Below, one piece after another: positions 16,564 through 26,033 of a stretch of 64,000 bases of DNA. Source of the DNA: Alkalimonas mucilaginosa (GTDB taxonomy: Bacteria; Pseudomonadota; Gammaproteobacteria; Enterobacterales; Alteromonadaceae); NCBI RefSeq assembly GCF_036327005.1, contig NZ_JAUGZK010000001.1, positions 248,001 to 312,000 on the forward strand, given 5' to 3'. Below the pieces are notes generated by a model, which saw only the letters and a list, made by a program, of their open reading frames with translations, was not told the origin of the DNA and made no database searches. The position numbers and the translations under genes were made by a program. The stretch's first letter is position 1. Each line of letters begins with the position of its first letter.

Positions 16564-18888
16564 TTACTCCTTGCTGTGGCCAATAATACGCAGGGCGGCA
16601 CCGTCCAATCGTGATGGCACGGCGTTGTTTTCAATCCAGTCGAAATCGAACTCGGTGTCTGCTACCGCAAAACTATCGGCAGCCAGGTCGAACAGCTGAA
16701 CTGTCCAGTTGCCGGTACTGGTTTCACCGTAAAAAGCATTGCTGCGTAAGACGGAGTCTTTCAGAATGTAGCCATCCTGGGCAGCCCAGTCTTCATCCAG
16801 TGCCGGCAACAGCAAGGCCTGGCGGGATGCCAGCAGCACGCTGCGGGTACCGGATGGGGAGGTGAGTACCACCGCCAGATCACTGCCGGCACTGGTTTGG
16901 GTGCTGCCATGTGCTGTGATGCGACCGAACTCCAGCAGCTCCGGGTTACGCACGGTGAGTTTGAGCTGTACTGTTTCAATCACCAATTGCTCTGGCATGG
17001 TCAGCGTGGTGCTGACGCCGCTGGCACTGTGATCCGGGATAACCAGATTGGCTGGGGTAGCATCACCATAAAGGCCGGTGCCATGCCAGGGGCTGTAAGT
17101 TTTGGCTGGCAGTTGCCAGTTGCCTTGCTGCAAGCGCTGAAAAGCGGCACCGGCTTGTACCAGGCCAAAGCCGTAATGGTTATTGAAAGCATAACCAGCG
17201 GCATTTTCGACCCAGCCGCTGTGTGCTTCAAAGCTGCCGTTTGGCAGGCTTAACCGAATCACCGGATCCTCTGGGTGCACTCGTTTGGCGGTGCTAATTA
17301 GCAGATGTTGCAACTCGCGTGCTGTTAAAGCAGGTTCTGCTTCCAGCAACAAGGCGGCAACGCCACTGACCATAGGTGCAGCCGAGGAGGTACCATTAAA
17401 GCGGGCAGTGTAATTGCATTCGGGGTTATCGGCGTGGTTGCCACTATCAAACGGATAGAAACCGGCAAATGCACCTTCGCCGATGGCATTGTCAAAATCT
17501 GCGGCGGCTGCATCACCGCTGTAGCCGTACAGACAACTCATCAGATCGGCGGTGACAATAGCAGGCAATAGATCACCATCTTCGCCGGCCGGTGCGGTCA
17601 GCACCAAATTGGCACCCGCACTGGAGTAGCTGCTTTTATGGCCATTGGGGTTCATGGCAGCCACTATGGTGTAGTAAGGGGTTTGCTGAGCGGATTCCAT
17701 ATTGGCGTTGTAGCAGGTAAGTCCTAGTTCATAGGCACCGTTGTGTTGGCAAAAGTCGCCCTCGTAGAAGTAACCTTCAAACTCATTGCCGGCAGATTTG
17801 ACGTTCAGGCTACCTTTGCCTGAGCGTAATTCCTCGACACTGAAACGATGCAGCTCTTCTTCCAACTGCGAATAGCCTTGCATCACGGGTAAGGTCACAC
17901 CATAACTGCGGTTAAAGGCACTGATGTTGTCATCCGTGCTAATGATGGTGTTATCCAGACCATGTACCACCCATTCATCATCCAACCCGGCGGCATAGTC
18001 ATCGGCCAGCAAATTGATGGCCAGCAACTGACTTTTTGGTGCAACGCCGCGCCCCCCTAGATTATTCCAGCCTTCGGCAGCAATAATACCGGCTACGCTG
18101 GTACCGTGATCGCCGGCATTGGGTTGTGACGGGGTTAAAACAGGCGTCGGGTCGTTGCTGCCATCGACCAGATTCAGCGAGCGGCCAGTCAGAATATTGG
18201 CAGCCAAATCCTCATGGGCCAGTTGCAGGCCGCTGTCAACCACAACACTGATTGAGCCTTGCCCAAAGATACCTGCTGCAAAGAGTGGTAATAGATCCAC
18301 ATCAAAACCGGCAGCAAGCAAACTGCGGTAGTCATTTAGCAATTGATTCACCAGGCTGGTGGCTTCACTGCGGGACATTGGCTCATCCGGATCTTGAACC
18401 AGCAGTTCAATGAGTGCCCGACGAAAGCTATCGCTTTGGGCATAGCTGGTTTGGCCGTTGTTGCGAAGGTGCCACTGCTCTGACGCCAAAGGATCCGACA
18501 GCGGTGCGGCTAGCTGCACCATGGCACTGCCCTGACGTCCACCCTGCTGCAGGGTAAAACGAAAACTGACAGCACTGTTGCTAAGGGGTGTGACCCGATA
18601 ATTCAGGCCATCGACTTCCAGCACGGCACCATTCAGCGTATAGCGACCCTGTACCGGTTGTATCAACTGGCCGTTTTGTTCGATGCGTAGCAACTGGGCA
18701 GCGCCTGTTGTGGCTAAAGCACTGGCAAAGCTACCGGTTAAAGGGAGCCAATGCTGGCTGTCGGGATGGCTTAAGTTTTCTACCGCCAGTGGTGGTATGG
18801 GCGGCTCTGAACTGCCCGGGCCGCCGGAGCCACCACAGCCCGCCAGCAACAGCAGGCTGATAGCAAGTGCTGATTTTTTCATTAACAT
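16564..18888 (-). CDS. S8 (kexin-like) serine peptidase lipoprotein with C-terminal P domain
   Basis: A 774-residue subtilase exported as a lipoprotein (LLLLAGC lipobox, Cys18). Residues 30-130 form a beta-rich N-terminal domain that does not look like an I9 propeptide. The catalytic domain opens with the subtilase-typical EQWHLRNNGQ. The triad is Asp218 (VVVDSG), His261 (GDHGTSVAG) and Ser501 (NGTSSAAP), with oxyanion Asn368 (SAGN). The C-terminal 150 residues match a P/Homo B domain (SDLAVVLTSPSGTRSVLL, NAFYGETSTGNWTVQLFD). An insert of about 60 residues precedes the Asp strand. Two ATGs are possible (18888 or 18882); the second is better spaced from GGTGAAG. Maturation probably needs the adjacent small gene. 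Confidence 0.9.
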   Translation of the reverse strand: MLMKKSALAISLLLLAGCGGSGGPGSSEPPIPPLAVENLSHPDSQHWLPLTGSFASALATTGAAQLLRIEQNGQLIQPVQGRYTLNGAVLEVDGLNYRVTPLSNSAVSFRFTLQQGGRQGSAMVQLAAPLSDPLASEQWHLRNNGQTSYAQSDSFRRALIELLVQDPDEPMSRSEATSLVNQLLNDYRSLLAAGFDVDLLPLFAAGIFGQGSISVVVDSGLQLAHEDLAANILTGRSLNLVDGSNDPTPVLTPSQPNAGDHGTSVAGIIAAEGWNNLGGRGVAPKSQLLAINLLADDYAAGLDDEWVVHGLDNTIISTDDNISAFNRSYGVTLPVMQGYSQLEEELHRFSVEELRSGKGSLNVKSAGNEFEGYFYEGDFCQHNGAYELGLTCYNANMESAQQTPYYTIVAAMNPNGHKSSYSSAGANLVLTAPAGEDGDLLPAIVTADLMSCLYGYSGDAAAADFDNAIGEGAFAGFYPFDSGNHADNPECNYTARFNGTSSAAPMVSGVAALLLEAEPALTARELQHLLISTAKRVHPEDPVIRLSLPNGSFEAHSGWVENAAGYAFNNHYGFGLVQAGAAFQRLQQGNWQLPAKTYSPWHGTGLYGDATPANLVIPDHSASGVSTTLTMPEQLVIETVQLKLTVRNPELLEFGRITAHGSTQTSAGSDLAVVLTSPSGTRSVLLASRQALLLPALDEDWAAQDGYILKDSVLRSNAFYGETSTGNWTVQLFDLAADSFAVADTEFDFDWIENNAVPSRLDGAALRIIGHSKE

Positions 18889-19010
18889 ACATCTTCACCA
18901 GGTTAAAAAGTTGCGGATTTTAAGCATGGCTTGCTGGATTTGTCGAATGAATTTTTGTCTAAGAAGTGTAGAACATGCGGGGGGCAGCTGTATCGGATTT
19001 GAACAAGTAA

Positions 19011-19034
19011 AAAGGTCAGCGAGTGCTGACCTTT
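19011..19034 (-). terminator. Intrinsic terminator after the amidohydrolase gene
   Basis: Perfect 10-base arms AAAGGTCAGC / GCTGACCTTT with a 4-base loop. On the minus strand it continues into TTACTTG, extending the T-run. It lies 25 bases past the stop at 19059. Confidence 0.8.
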
Positions 19035-19058
19035 GAATCTACCGCAGAAAGCGCCGTG

Positions 19059-22000
19059 TTAACGGCGCGGCTCAAACTCAAACGGCTGGCGGGCGCGTTC
19101 GCGCAGACCAATTTCATTCATGCTTTTCGCATCGAACAAACGGCCGTTGACCATGGTGTATTGTACCTGGTCACTGACCCGGATGTTCTGAAGCGGATTA
19201 CCATCAATCACAATCAAATCGGCCAGCTTGCCGACTTCAATGCTGCCGAGTTGATGATCCATGCCAAAGGTAATGGCCGGGTTGATGGTGGCGGTACGCA
19301 GCGCTTCCAGGGGTGTCATGCCGCCCTGGGCGAACATCCAGATCTCCCAATGGGCACCTAAGCCTTCGCGCTGGCCATGGGCACCGATATTGGCCAGGAT
19401 GCCACGATCGGACATTTGCTTGGCGGTTTCTACCACCGCAAAGTGGTTGTAGTGATGCTCAGGTGCTTTTTCCCGCCGCATGCTGCGTGGTGCCAGCCGG
19501 TCCATCGGCACGTAACGGCTAAGCCGCGGGTGCTGCCAGACTTCGGTGGTGTCGTACCAGTAGTTTTCCCCCCAGATGCCGCCATAAGCGACGTTCAGCG
19601 TGGGGGTGTAGGCCATGCTGCTGGCTTCCCACAGTTGCAATACATCTTCGTACACCCGGGCCGAGGGTAGGGCATGCTCCAGTGTGGTGTGGCCATCGAC
19701 CAGCATGGTCAGGTTGTGTTGCAGCAAGGAGCCGCCTTCCGGCACCACCATCATGCCCATCTCCCGGGCAGCCTGGATCACCTGCTGGCGCTGATCACGC
19801 CGTGGCTGGTTGTAGCTTTTTACCGTGAAGGCGCCCACTTTTTGCAACCGCTCAAGATGAAATTTGGCATCATCCAGACTGTCGATGTGCGAGGTAAAGC
19901 CTGGCACTTCGGCACCATAAATAATGGTGCCGGTCGAGAAAATACGCGGCCCGGCGATGTGGCCGGCCTGCTGCATTTCACTGGCGGTAAAAATTTCCCG
20001 GGTGTTGTTGGACGGGTCGTGAATGCTGGTGACGCCAAAGGTGAGACCTGCGTAGTTCATCCAGTTTTGTTGTGGGATAAGCTGATTCGCCCCCTGCGCG
20101 CCGTGGGCATGGGCATCGAACAGGCCTGGCATCAGGGTTTTGCCGCTGATATCAAACACCTTGGCGCCGCGCGGAATGCTGACTGCATCGCGGCTGCCGA
20201 CAGCGGCAATTTTGTTGTTGGTGATAACCACCACCGCATCCTGCAGCACTTCATCGCCATTCATGGTGATGACCTGGCCGCCCACAAAAGCCACGGAGCC
20301 CTGCGGGATATCGGCCGGTACACTAAAGCCCAGTGAGGTGCCGTTTTCGGCGGCAAAGTCGGTTGGCTTTTGCTGATCAAACAAGCCGGCTACTGAAGTG
20401 TGGTATAGCTCCGGGCCTAAGGTCCAGTACAGGTGCTGGCTATCGGCGGTCCAGCTGATATGCTCGCCGGCCCGCACCGACAGCTGGCGTACCGGGAACT
20501 GGCGGTCGCTGCCGCTGATGTTGATTACGCTGCCGCGCTCAACAAAAGGCGTGACGAATACTTTAAAGCGATCGGTAAAAGCCAGTAATTTGCCATTGGG
20601 TGACACCTGAAACTCGGTACCGTGCGCTGCGGTGTACAGCACCCGCTCTTCCTTAGTGGTTAAATCGATGCTGATCAACGCCGGGCCACCGCGGTTGGCC
20701 ATGGCGTAGACCCGGTCACTGCGCTCGCCAAACATCGGCATGCTGCCCTGACGGGTGAGCAGCTGTGGCTCACCGCCGCCGACCGGCACCTGATACAAGC
20801 CGGTATGCAGTGACCACTGCCTGGGCAGAATACTGCCAGCGCCGGCTTTGCGGTACACCACGGTGCGGCCATCCGGACTAAAGGTTGGCTCAACGTATTT
20901 GCCAGGCTCGGACACCAGCTCGGTGACGCGATTGTTGCGCAGGTTGAGCAGCTTAACCCGGCCTTGCTGCTGGTCGTTCCAGCTGGTGTACACCAGTTGG
21001 CGGCCATCGCGGCTAAACTGCGGGTAGAATTCAAACTCGTCGTTTTGCCGGGTTAGCCGGCGTGGCCGTGGGTTGTCGATGTCGGTCAGGTACAAATGCC
21101 CAAGCGCCGAGAATACTGCCCGTTTGCCATCCGGCGAGACCTGCACAAAACGCAGCATCTTCACATCGACGTCGGTTTTATCCAGATCCTGTTGTACCCG
21201 CAGCGCGGTCTGGATTTGCTTTTCGGTATCAACCTGGAAAGGGATCTGAGCTAGTTCACGGCTGCGCACATCGATTTTATGCAGCTTGCCAGCGGCCCAG
21301 AACACGATATGGCGGTTATCCGGGGTCCAGCTCAGCGTGGGGTAAACGCCATGAATGGCCCAGGTTTCCTGCATATCGCGCTCTAAACCACCGTACAGCT
21401 CAATTTGCTCGCCTGTCCTGTTATCGTACAAGAACAGTGTGCTTTGAAAATCACGCCGGCTGATATACGCCAGATAACGGCCATCGTGCGATGGCGTTGG
21501 CCGGATAGCGCCACCACGGCCGCCGATAATGGTGTCTATTTCACCGGTCTCCAGCTCAAAGCGCTTGATGCTGTAGATGCCAGATTCAGAGTCCTTGCTA
21601 TAGTGAAAGGTTTGGCCCGGGGTGTCGTCTTGCGAAAAATAGACGTACTTGCCATCGGGCGAAAAGGCCGGCTCGCCGAGGTCTTTTTGCTGATTGGGCC
21701 GTGCAGTCAGCATCACGCCGCTGCCGCCGGTTTTGTGGTACAGCCAGATTTCGCCAGCACCTAACGAGCGGGTGCCGGTAAAGTGCTTACGACCGACCAG
21801 AAACTCGCCGTCCGGGCTCCAGGCCGGGCTGTTCAGTAAACGGAAGCTCTCGTTGGTCACCTGCTGGGCATTGCTGCCATCCAGATCCATGATCCAGAGA
21901 TTATCGCCTCCACCCTGATCGCTGGTAAAAGCAATGTGCTTGCCATCGGGGCTAAAACGCGGCTGCATATTCCAGGCAATGTCATTGGTCAGCGCTGTGG

Positions 22001-22268
22001 CGGTACCGCCGCTGATTGGCATGGTGTAAATATCGCCCAGCAAATCAAACACCAGGGTGTTGCCATCCGGGCTGACATCGACATTCATCCAGGTGCCCTG
22101 GCTGGTGGAAATGGCTACGGTTTTAAACTCGCCCATCGGCTGATTGACTTGCCAGCCTTTGTTTTCGTTTGCCTCGTTTGCGGTGTTATTTGCTTCTTCA
22201 GCCAGCAGCGGCGCGCTACCGAGCAGCGCACTGATGGCCAGCACCAGCAGAGTTTTGGAGGTGGTCAT
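19059..22268 (-). CDS. Periplasmic TolB-like beta-propeller + amidohydrolase fusion protein
   Basis: A 1069-residue exported protein (signal peptide ending at about LLAEEA). Roughly residues 50-640 hold repeated TolB/PD40-type blades (SPDGKHIAFTSDQGG, SPDGKYVYFSQDD, SPDGRTVVYRKA and others). From about 665 on is an imidazolonepropionase-like amidohydrolase. It has metal-site motif GLFDAHAHG, further histidines in SIHDP, GHTTLEHALPS and NIGAHGQ, and the closing segment GSIEVGKLADLIVIDGNPL. The family hydrolyses C-N bonds in small cyclic amides or dipeptides; the substrate here is unknown. Single gene with its own terminator. Confidence 0.88.
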   Translation of the reverse strand: MTTSKTLLVLAISALLGSAPLLAEEANNTANEANENKGWQVNQPMGEFKTVAISTSQGTWMNVDVSPDGNTLVFDLLGDIYTMPISGGTATALTNDIAWNMQPRFSPDGKHIAFTSDQGGGDNLWIMDLDGSNAQQVTNESFRLLNSPAWSPDGEFLVGRKHFTGTRSLGAGEIWLYHKTGGSGVMLTARPNQQKDLGEPAFSPDGKYVYFSQDDTPGQTFHYSKDSESGIYSIKRFELETGEIDTIIGGRGGAIRPTPSHDGRYLAYISRRDFQSTLFLYDNRTGEQIELYGGLERDMQETWAIHGVYPTLSWTPDNRHIVFWAAGKLHKIDVRSRELAQIPFQVDTEKQIQTALRVQQDLDKTDVDVKMLRFVQVSPDGKRAVFSALGHLYLTDIDNPRPRRLTRQNDEFEFYPQFSRDGRQLVYTSWNDQQQGRVKLLNLRNNRVTELVSEPGKYVEPTFSPDGRTVVYRKAGAGSILPRQWSLHTGLYQVPVGGGEPQLLTRQGSMPMFGERSDRVYAMANRGGPALISIDLTTKEERVLYTAAHGTEFQVSPNGKLLAFTDRFKVFVTPFVERGSVINISGSDRQFPVRQLSVRAGEHISWTADSQHLYWTLGPELYHTSVAGLFDQQKPTDFAAENGTSLGFSVPADIPQGSVAFVGGQVITMNGDEVLQDAVVVITNNKIAAVGSRDAVSIPRGAKVFDISGKTLMPGLFDAHAHGAQGANQLIPQQNWMNYAGLTFGVTSIHDPSNNTREIFTASEMQQAGHIAGPRIFSTGTIIYGAEVPGFTSHIDSLDDAKFHLERLQKVGAFTVKSYNQPRRDQRQQVIQAAREMGMMVVPEGGSLLQHNLTMLVDGHTTLEHALPSARVYEDVLQLWEASSMAYTPTLNVAYGGIWGENYWYDTTEVWQHPRLSRYVPMDRLAPRSMRREKAPEHHYNHFAVVETAKQMSDRGILANIGAHGQREGLGAHWEIWMFAQGGMTPLEALRTATINPAITFGMDHQLGSIEVGKLADLIVIDGNPLQNIRVSDQVQYTMVNGRLFDAKSMNEIGLRERARQPFEFEPRR

Positions 22269-22408
22269 AACAGGTTCCTGAGTTGGTTTTATATTTTATT
22301 TTGGTTATATACTTGGGTATAGAGCAACCATGCCACAAAATCTGCAGCAGGTTAAGCCGCAGGCTCAGGAAATGGGATTAAGTTGTGGGAATTGGCGATG
22401 ATTACCGT

Positions 22409-22435
22409 GAAGGCCGCAACCAGGTTGCGGCCTTC
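22409..22435 (-). terminator. Terminator-like hairpin after the MacAB-like operon
   Basis: A perfect 12-base stem (GAAGGCCGCAAC / GTTGCGGCCTTC) with a CAG loop lies 7 bases past the permease stop at 22442. There is no convincing T-run on the minus strand, so termination or 3'-end protection are both possible. Confidence 0.6.
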
Positions 22436-22441
22436 AACCAA

Positions 22442-23671
22442 CTACTCATGCCGCAGCGCATCAATCGGCTGCAGCTGCGAGGCTTTGCGGGCCGGGTAGT
22501 AGCCAAAGAAAATGCCAATCAGCGCCGAGAAGCCGATGCTTAACAGTACCACCTCCGGTTGAATAATGGCGGTGAAACCAGCGAATTTCTCCAGACTACG
22601 GGTCACCAGCACGGCAATGCTCAGGCCCAGGGTGCCACCTAAACTGCACAGCAGCATGGCCTCGATGAGAAACTGCCGCATAATATCACCGGGCTCAGCG
22701 CCCACCGCCATTCGCAGGCCGATTTCGCGGGTGCGCTCGGTGACCGACACCAGCATGATATTCATAATGCCAATGCCGCCGACCAGCAAGGACACTGAGG
22801 CCACGGCAGCCAGCAGACCGTTAAAAATTTGCATGGTGCGGGCACGGGTTTCCACCATTTCCGATAAATTGCGGATCTGAAAAGGCGCATCGGTGCCGGT
22901 GGTGCGCATCCGTTGGCGCAGCAAGGCTTCCATCTCTTGCTCGACCAGCGCCATATCGCGCTCATCGGCTACCTGGACAATCAGGGAGCGCACCGCGCGT
23001 GGACTGGCTAAGGTCATACCGGCAATGCGTTTACGCACCGTATCGAGCGGCATAAAAATCAAATCGTCCTGATCATTGCCCTGAGTATTTTGGCCTTTGG
23101 CTTCCAACACCCCAATCACGGTGACTGGCGTTCGATCGACCCGGATGGTCTGGCCAATCGGATCGGAGGCACCGAACAGCTCACGCTGGACAGTAGCACC
23201 GATAATAGCCACCCGGCCAGCGCTGCTAAGCTCAGCAGCTGAAAACTCACGGCCTTGTGCCAGTTGCCAGTTCTGCGCCGGGAAAATACGGTTATCGACG
23301 CCGCGCACGCTCGGTGCCCAGTTCATATTGCCGTAGATCACCTGAGCATTGGCCCAGATGGTTGGGGCTGCTACGCTGACCTGGGGAATTTGCTGCTCGA
23401 TGGCCTCGGCATCCATTTCGGTTAAGGTCTGCACCGAGCCGCTGGCACCACGGGCCCCCGAGCTGGCACGCCCGCGGGCGAACACCACAAACACATTGCC
23501 GCCCAGATTCTTAATTTGCTGATCGACCTCGTGCTGAGCACCGGCCCCCAACGCCAGCATAATAATGACCGCGGCAACGCCGATAATAATGCCCAGCATG
23601 GTCAGGATACTGCGCATTAAATTAACCTGCAGGGCCACCCAGGCCACTTTGCAAAGCATCCACCATTTCAT
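22442..23671 (-). CDS. MacB-like ABC transporter permease
   Basis: A 409-residue FtsX/MacB-type permease: TM1 at about 20-43 within MRSILTMLGIIIGVAAVIIMLALG, a periplasmic MacB_PCD domain (about 50-250), then TM2-TM4 including GGIGIMNIMLVSVTERTREIGLRMAVGA and a C-terminal FGYYPARKASQLQPIDALRHE. Unlike E. coli MacB, the ATPase is separate. The ATG overlaps the ATPase stop by four bases. It probably couples ATP hydrolysis to mechanotransmission that drives export of a lipophilic or peptide substrate through the adaptor and an outer-membrane channel. Confidence 0.9.
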   Translation of the reverse strand: MKWWMLCKVAWVALQVNLMRSILTMLGIIIGVAAVIIMLALGAGAQHEVDQQIKNLGGNVFVVFARGRASSGARGASGSVQTLTEMDAEAIEQQIPQVSVAAPTIWANAQVIYGNMNWAPSVRGVDNRIFPAQNWQLAQGREFSAAELSSAGRVAIIGATVQRELFGASDPIGQTIRVDRTPVTVIGVLEAKGQNTQGNDQDDLIFMPLDTVRKRIAGMTLASPRAVRSLIVQVADERDMALVEQEMEALLRQRMRTTGTDAPFQIRNLSEMVETRARTMQIFNGLLAAVASVSLLVGGIGIMNIMLVSVTERTREIGLRMAVGAEPGDIMRQFLIEAMLLCSLGGTLGLSIAVLVTRSLEKFAGFTAIIQPEVVLLSIGFSALIGIFFGYYPARKASQLQPIDALRHE

Positions 23672-24417
23672 GCCAGCCCCTCCTGTTGTTTCTGTTCCCG
23701 GTAGCGGGCTAAATGCTCGCTGGCAGACTCGGCTTTTACCTGTTTGTCACTTTGCAAACGGCCATCGCGGAAGATCAGTTGCCGGCTGGCAAAGGCAGCC
23801 ACTTCAGGCTCATGGGTGACCAGCACAATGGTTTTACCTTCCTGATTCAGTTGTTGAAACAACTGCATGATCTCAAGGCCAGTTTCGGTATCCAGAGCAC
23901 CGGTAGGCTCATCGGCCAACACCACCGCCGGTTGATTGACTAATGCTCGGGCGATGGCTACCCGCTGCTGTTGGCCACCGGAGAGCTGCGATGGGTGATG
24001 GTCCATCCGCTGCTCCAGGCCAACCCGGCGCAGACACTCAGTGGCAAAATCCTGATTGCCATCGTGATCCTTGCGGTACAACAGCGGCAACAGCACGTTA
24101 TCCAGCGCAGTAGTGCGGGGCAACAGATTAAACTGCTGAAAGACAAAACCGATGTAACGGTTGCGAATACGGGCCAGCTCGGCGGCGGATAAATGGGTGA
24201 CGTTTTCACCCTGAATGCGGATTTCCCCGGAGCTGGGTGAGTCCAGGCAACCCAGCATATTCATAAAGGTCGATTTACCCGAGCCCGAAGGGCCCATCAC
24301 AGCAATAAATTCGCCTTGCTGAATGTGCACATCCACCCCTGCCAGCGCCTGTACTTGCTGCGAGCCCATGCGGTAGGTCTTGGTCAGCCCCAGGCTTTCA
24401 ATGACCGGCAGGCTCAT
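23668..24417 (-). CDS. MacB/LolD-type ABC transporter ATPase
   Basis: A 249-residue ATPase with Walker A GPSGSGKST (about 41-49), the subfamily motif FVFQQFNLLPRTTALDNVLLP, signature LSGGQQQRVAIARAL, Walker B VVLADEPTGALD and switch VTHEPEVA. It would energise the permease encoded just downstream. Both junctions are ATGA four-base overlaps, so adaptor, ATPase and permease are translationally coupled. Confidence 0.92.
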   Translation of the reverse strand: MSLPVIESLGLTKTYRMGSQQVQALAGVDVHIQQGEFIAVMGPSGSGKSTFMNMLGCLDSPSSGEIRIQGENVTHLSAAELARIRNRYIGFVFQQFNLLPRTTALDNVLLPLLYRKDHDGNQDFATECLRRVGLEQRMDHHPSQLSGGQQQRVAIARALVNQPAVVLADEPTGALDTETGLEIMQLFQQLNQEGKTIVLVTHEPEVAAFASRQLIFRDGRLQSDKQVKAESASEHLARYREQKQQEGLA

Positions 24418-25853
24418 CGCTCTGTCCTCACCGCCCGCACGATCACTTGCTCCTGCTCAGCAAGCTCATCGGAAAGCAGCTCGGTAAATTCATCATTAGC
24501 AAGGCCCACCCGTACCCGGCGCAGCTCAGGCTCCTGGCGGGCATTCAGCACCCAAACCTCGGCCATGCGGCCTTGTTCACCGCGGCCCTGCGTTTGCTGG
24601 CGCTGCTCGGCCATCAGGCTCTGATAACGGCTGAATTCTTCCTCGTTAAGTACCAGCCGTAGCTCATTGGTCAGCGCTTGCCTTGCTTGTTGAAACGCCT
24701 GGCGGGGATTGCTCATTGGGTTGTTGTTTTGCTGGCTGCGAAGTTGCTGCAGATTCTGATTAAACTCCTGCAGTATACGACGTACCTGGCGTTCTTTATC
24801 GGCCGGTAAATCCAGCTGTCGCAGCAGCTCGGCAGTGCGATCAGCCGGCTGCTGGCCGCTTTGCTGAGCACCCGCCGGGCGAAAACGCAGCGCAGCATTC
24901 GGAATGCGCAGTACATCCTGCTGCTGACCAATGATAAAGTTTAAGTTTGCCGTCATCCCCGGCAGCAGCAACTGCTGGCGGTTAGGCGCATCAATAATCA
25001 CTTTGTAAGTCACCACATTGGCGACATTGGTAGCGGCTTTACGCACCTGCGATACCACACCCTGGAACTGCCGGTCTGGATGGGCATCGACCTGAAAGCG
25101 CACCTGCTGGCCGGATTCGATTTTGCCAATATCGGCTTCATCGACATCGGCTTCGATTTGCATCTGCGATAAATCCTGCGCAATGGTAAAGAGGGTGGGA
25201 GCCGATAAACTGGCGGCCACGGTTTGGCCAACATCCACCTGACGGTCAATCACAGTGCCATTGACCGGTGAACGGATTTGGGTGCGATCCAAATCCAGTT
25301 GGTGTTGCTCCAATTGCGCCTGGCGCTGGGTGAGTTGGGCTTTGGCACTTTGCAGCTGAGCCTGGCTGACCAGAATTTGTGCTTTGGCTACTTCATAATT
25401 GGCCAGCGCATTGTCCACCTCGGTTTGGTTGGTCAGATTCTGCTGCATTAGCTGCAACTGGCGCTGATAGGCCCGCTCCAGTCGCAACAGTTCGGCCTGA
25501 GCTTTTACTACATTGGCCTCTTGCTGAATGACATTGGCTTCGCTCATCTGTATATCGGCTTCGGCCTGGCGCACCCGGGCCTGAAAACTGCGATCATCCA
25601 ACCGGGCGATCAACTGGCCTTGCTCGACATCGGCGTTAAAATCAGCGTAAATTGCGGTAATGAGGCCAGACACTTCCGAGCCGACTTCCACCGTGACCAC
25701 GGCCCGGGTAGTGCCTGCGGTATTGACCACGCTTTCGATATCCCCACGGCTCAGCGCCTGGGTTTGATAGACTAATCGCTCACTGGAGGACGATGGCCAC
25801 CATAAGAAAACAACAACAGCGACTACCACAGCCGCACTGATCCAATAGCGCAC
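24414..25853 (-). CDS. MacA-like periplasmic adaptor with an extra helical insert
   Basis: A 479-residue HlyD/MacA-type adaptor anchored by an N-terminal TM helix (about 5-20). The order is lipoyl half, a long alpha-hairpin (about 90-185, rich in Gln/Ala heptads), lipoyl half (DRTQIRSPVNGTVIDRQVDVGQTV), then beta-barrel. An extra segment of about 100 residues (about 335-435) inside the membrane-proximal part is Gln/Arg-rich and helical. Its LDLPADKERQVRRILQEF and LRLVLNEEEFSRYQSL recall Spy/CpxP LTxxQ-type helices. First gene of the operon, divergent from the LRR subtilase. Confidence 0.87.
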   Translation of the reverse strand: MRYWISAAVVVAVVVFLWWPSSSSERLVYQTQALSRGDIESVVNTAGTTRAVVTVEVGSEVSGLITAIYADFNADVEQGQLIARLDDRSFQARVRQAEADIQMSEANVIQQEANVVKAQAELLRLERAYQRQLQLMQQNLTNQTEVDNALANYEVAKAQILVSQAQLQSAKAQLTQRQAQLEQHQLDLDRTQIRSPVNGTVIDRQVDVGQTVAASLSAPTLFTIAQDLSQMQIEADVDEADIGKIESGQQVRFQVDAHPDRQFQGVVSQVRKAATNVANVVTYKVIIDAPNRQQLLLPGMTANLNFIIGQQQDVLRIPNAALRFRPAGAQQSGQQPADRTAELLRQLDLPADKERQVRRILQEFNQNLQQLRSQQNNNPMSNPRQAFQQARQALTNELRLVLNEEEFSRYQSLMAEQRQQTQGRGEQGRMAEVWVLNARQEPELRRVRVGLANDEFTELLSDELAEQEQVIVRAVRTER

Positions 25854-25931
25854 AGACTTCTCCTCATTCGAGCAACTTGGTTGATATGCAAACTATAGAA
25901 AGCTTTGCTTTTTGCGCCAATACCATACAGC

Positions 25932-25961
25932 GTAAAGGTTGTGTAAAGCTGCGTGCTTTAC
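25932..25961. promoter_or_regulatory. GTAAAG direct and inverted repeats; CpxR-box-like
   Basis: GTAAAG occurs at 25932-25937 and 25943-25948, an 11-base period. The second copy also forms a perfect inverted repeat GTAAAGC-N5-GCTTTAC (25943-25961). Tandem GTAAA elements about one helical turn apart are the CpxR binding pattern in enterics. The site lies between the divergent MacA-like operon and the LRR subtilase. Regulator identity is inferred. Confidence 0.4.
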
Positions 25962-26033
25962 CCTGAAAAATGATCGCTTGGTCGCATACTGAGGTACTAT
26001 GATTACAGAGTGGTAGATTGAAAGAGGTTGCTG

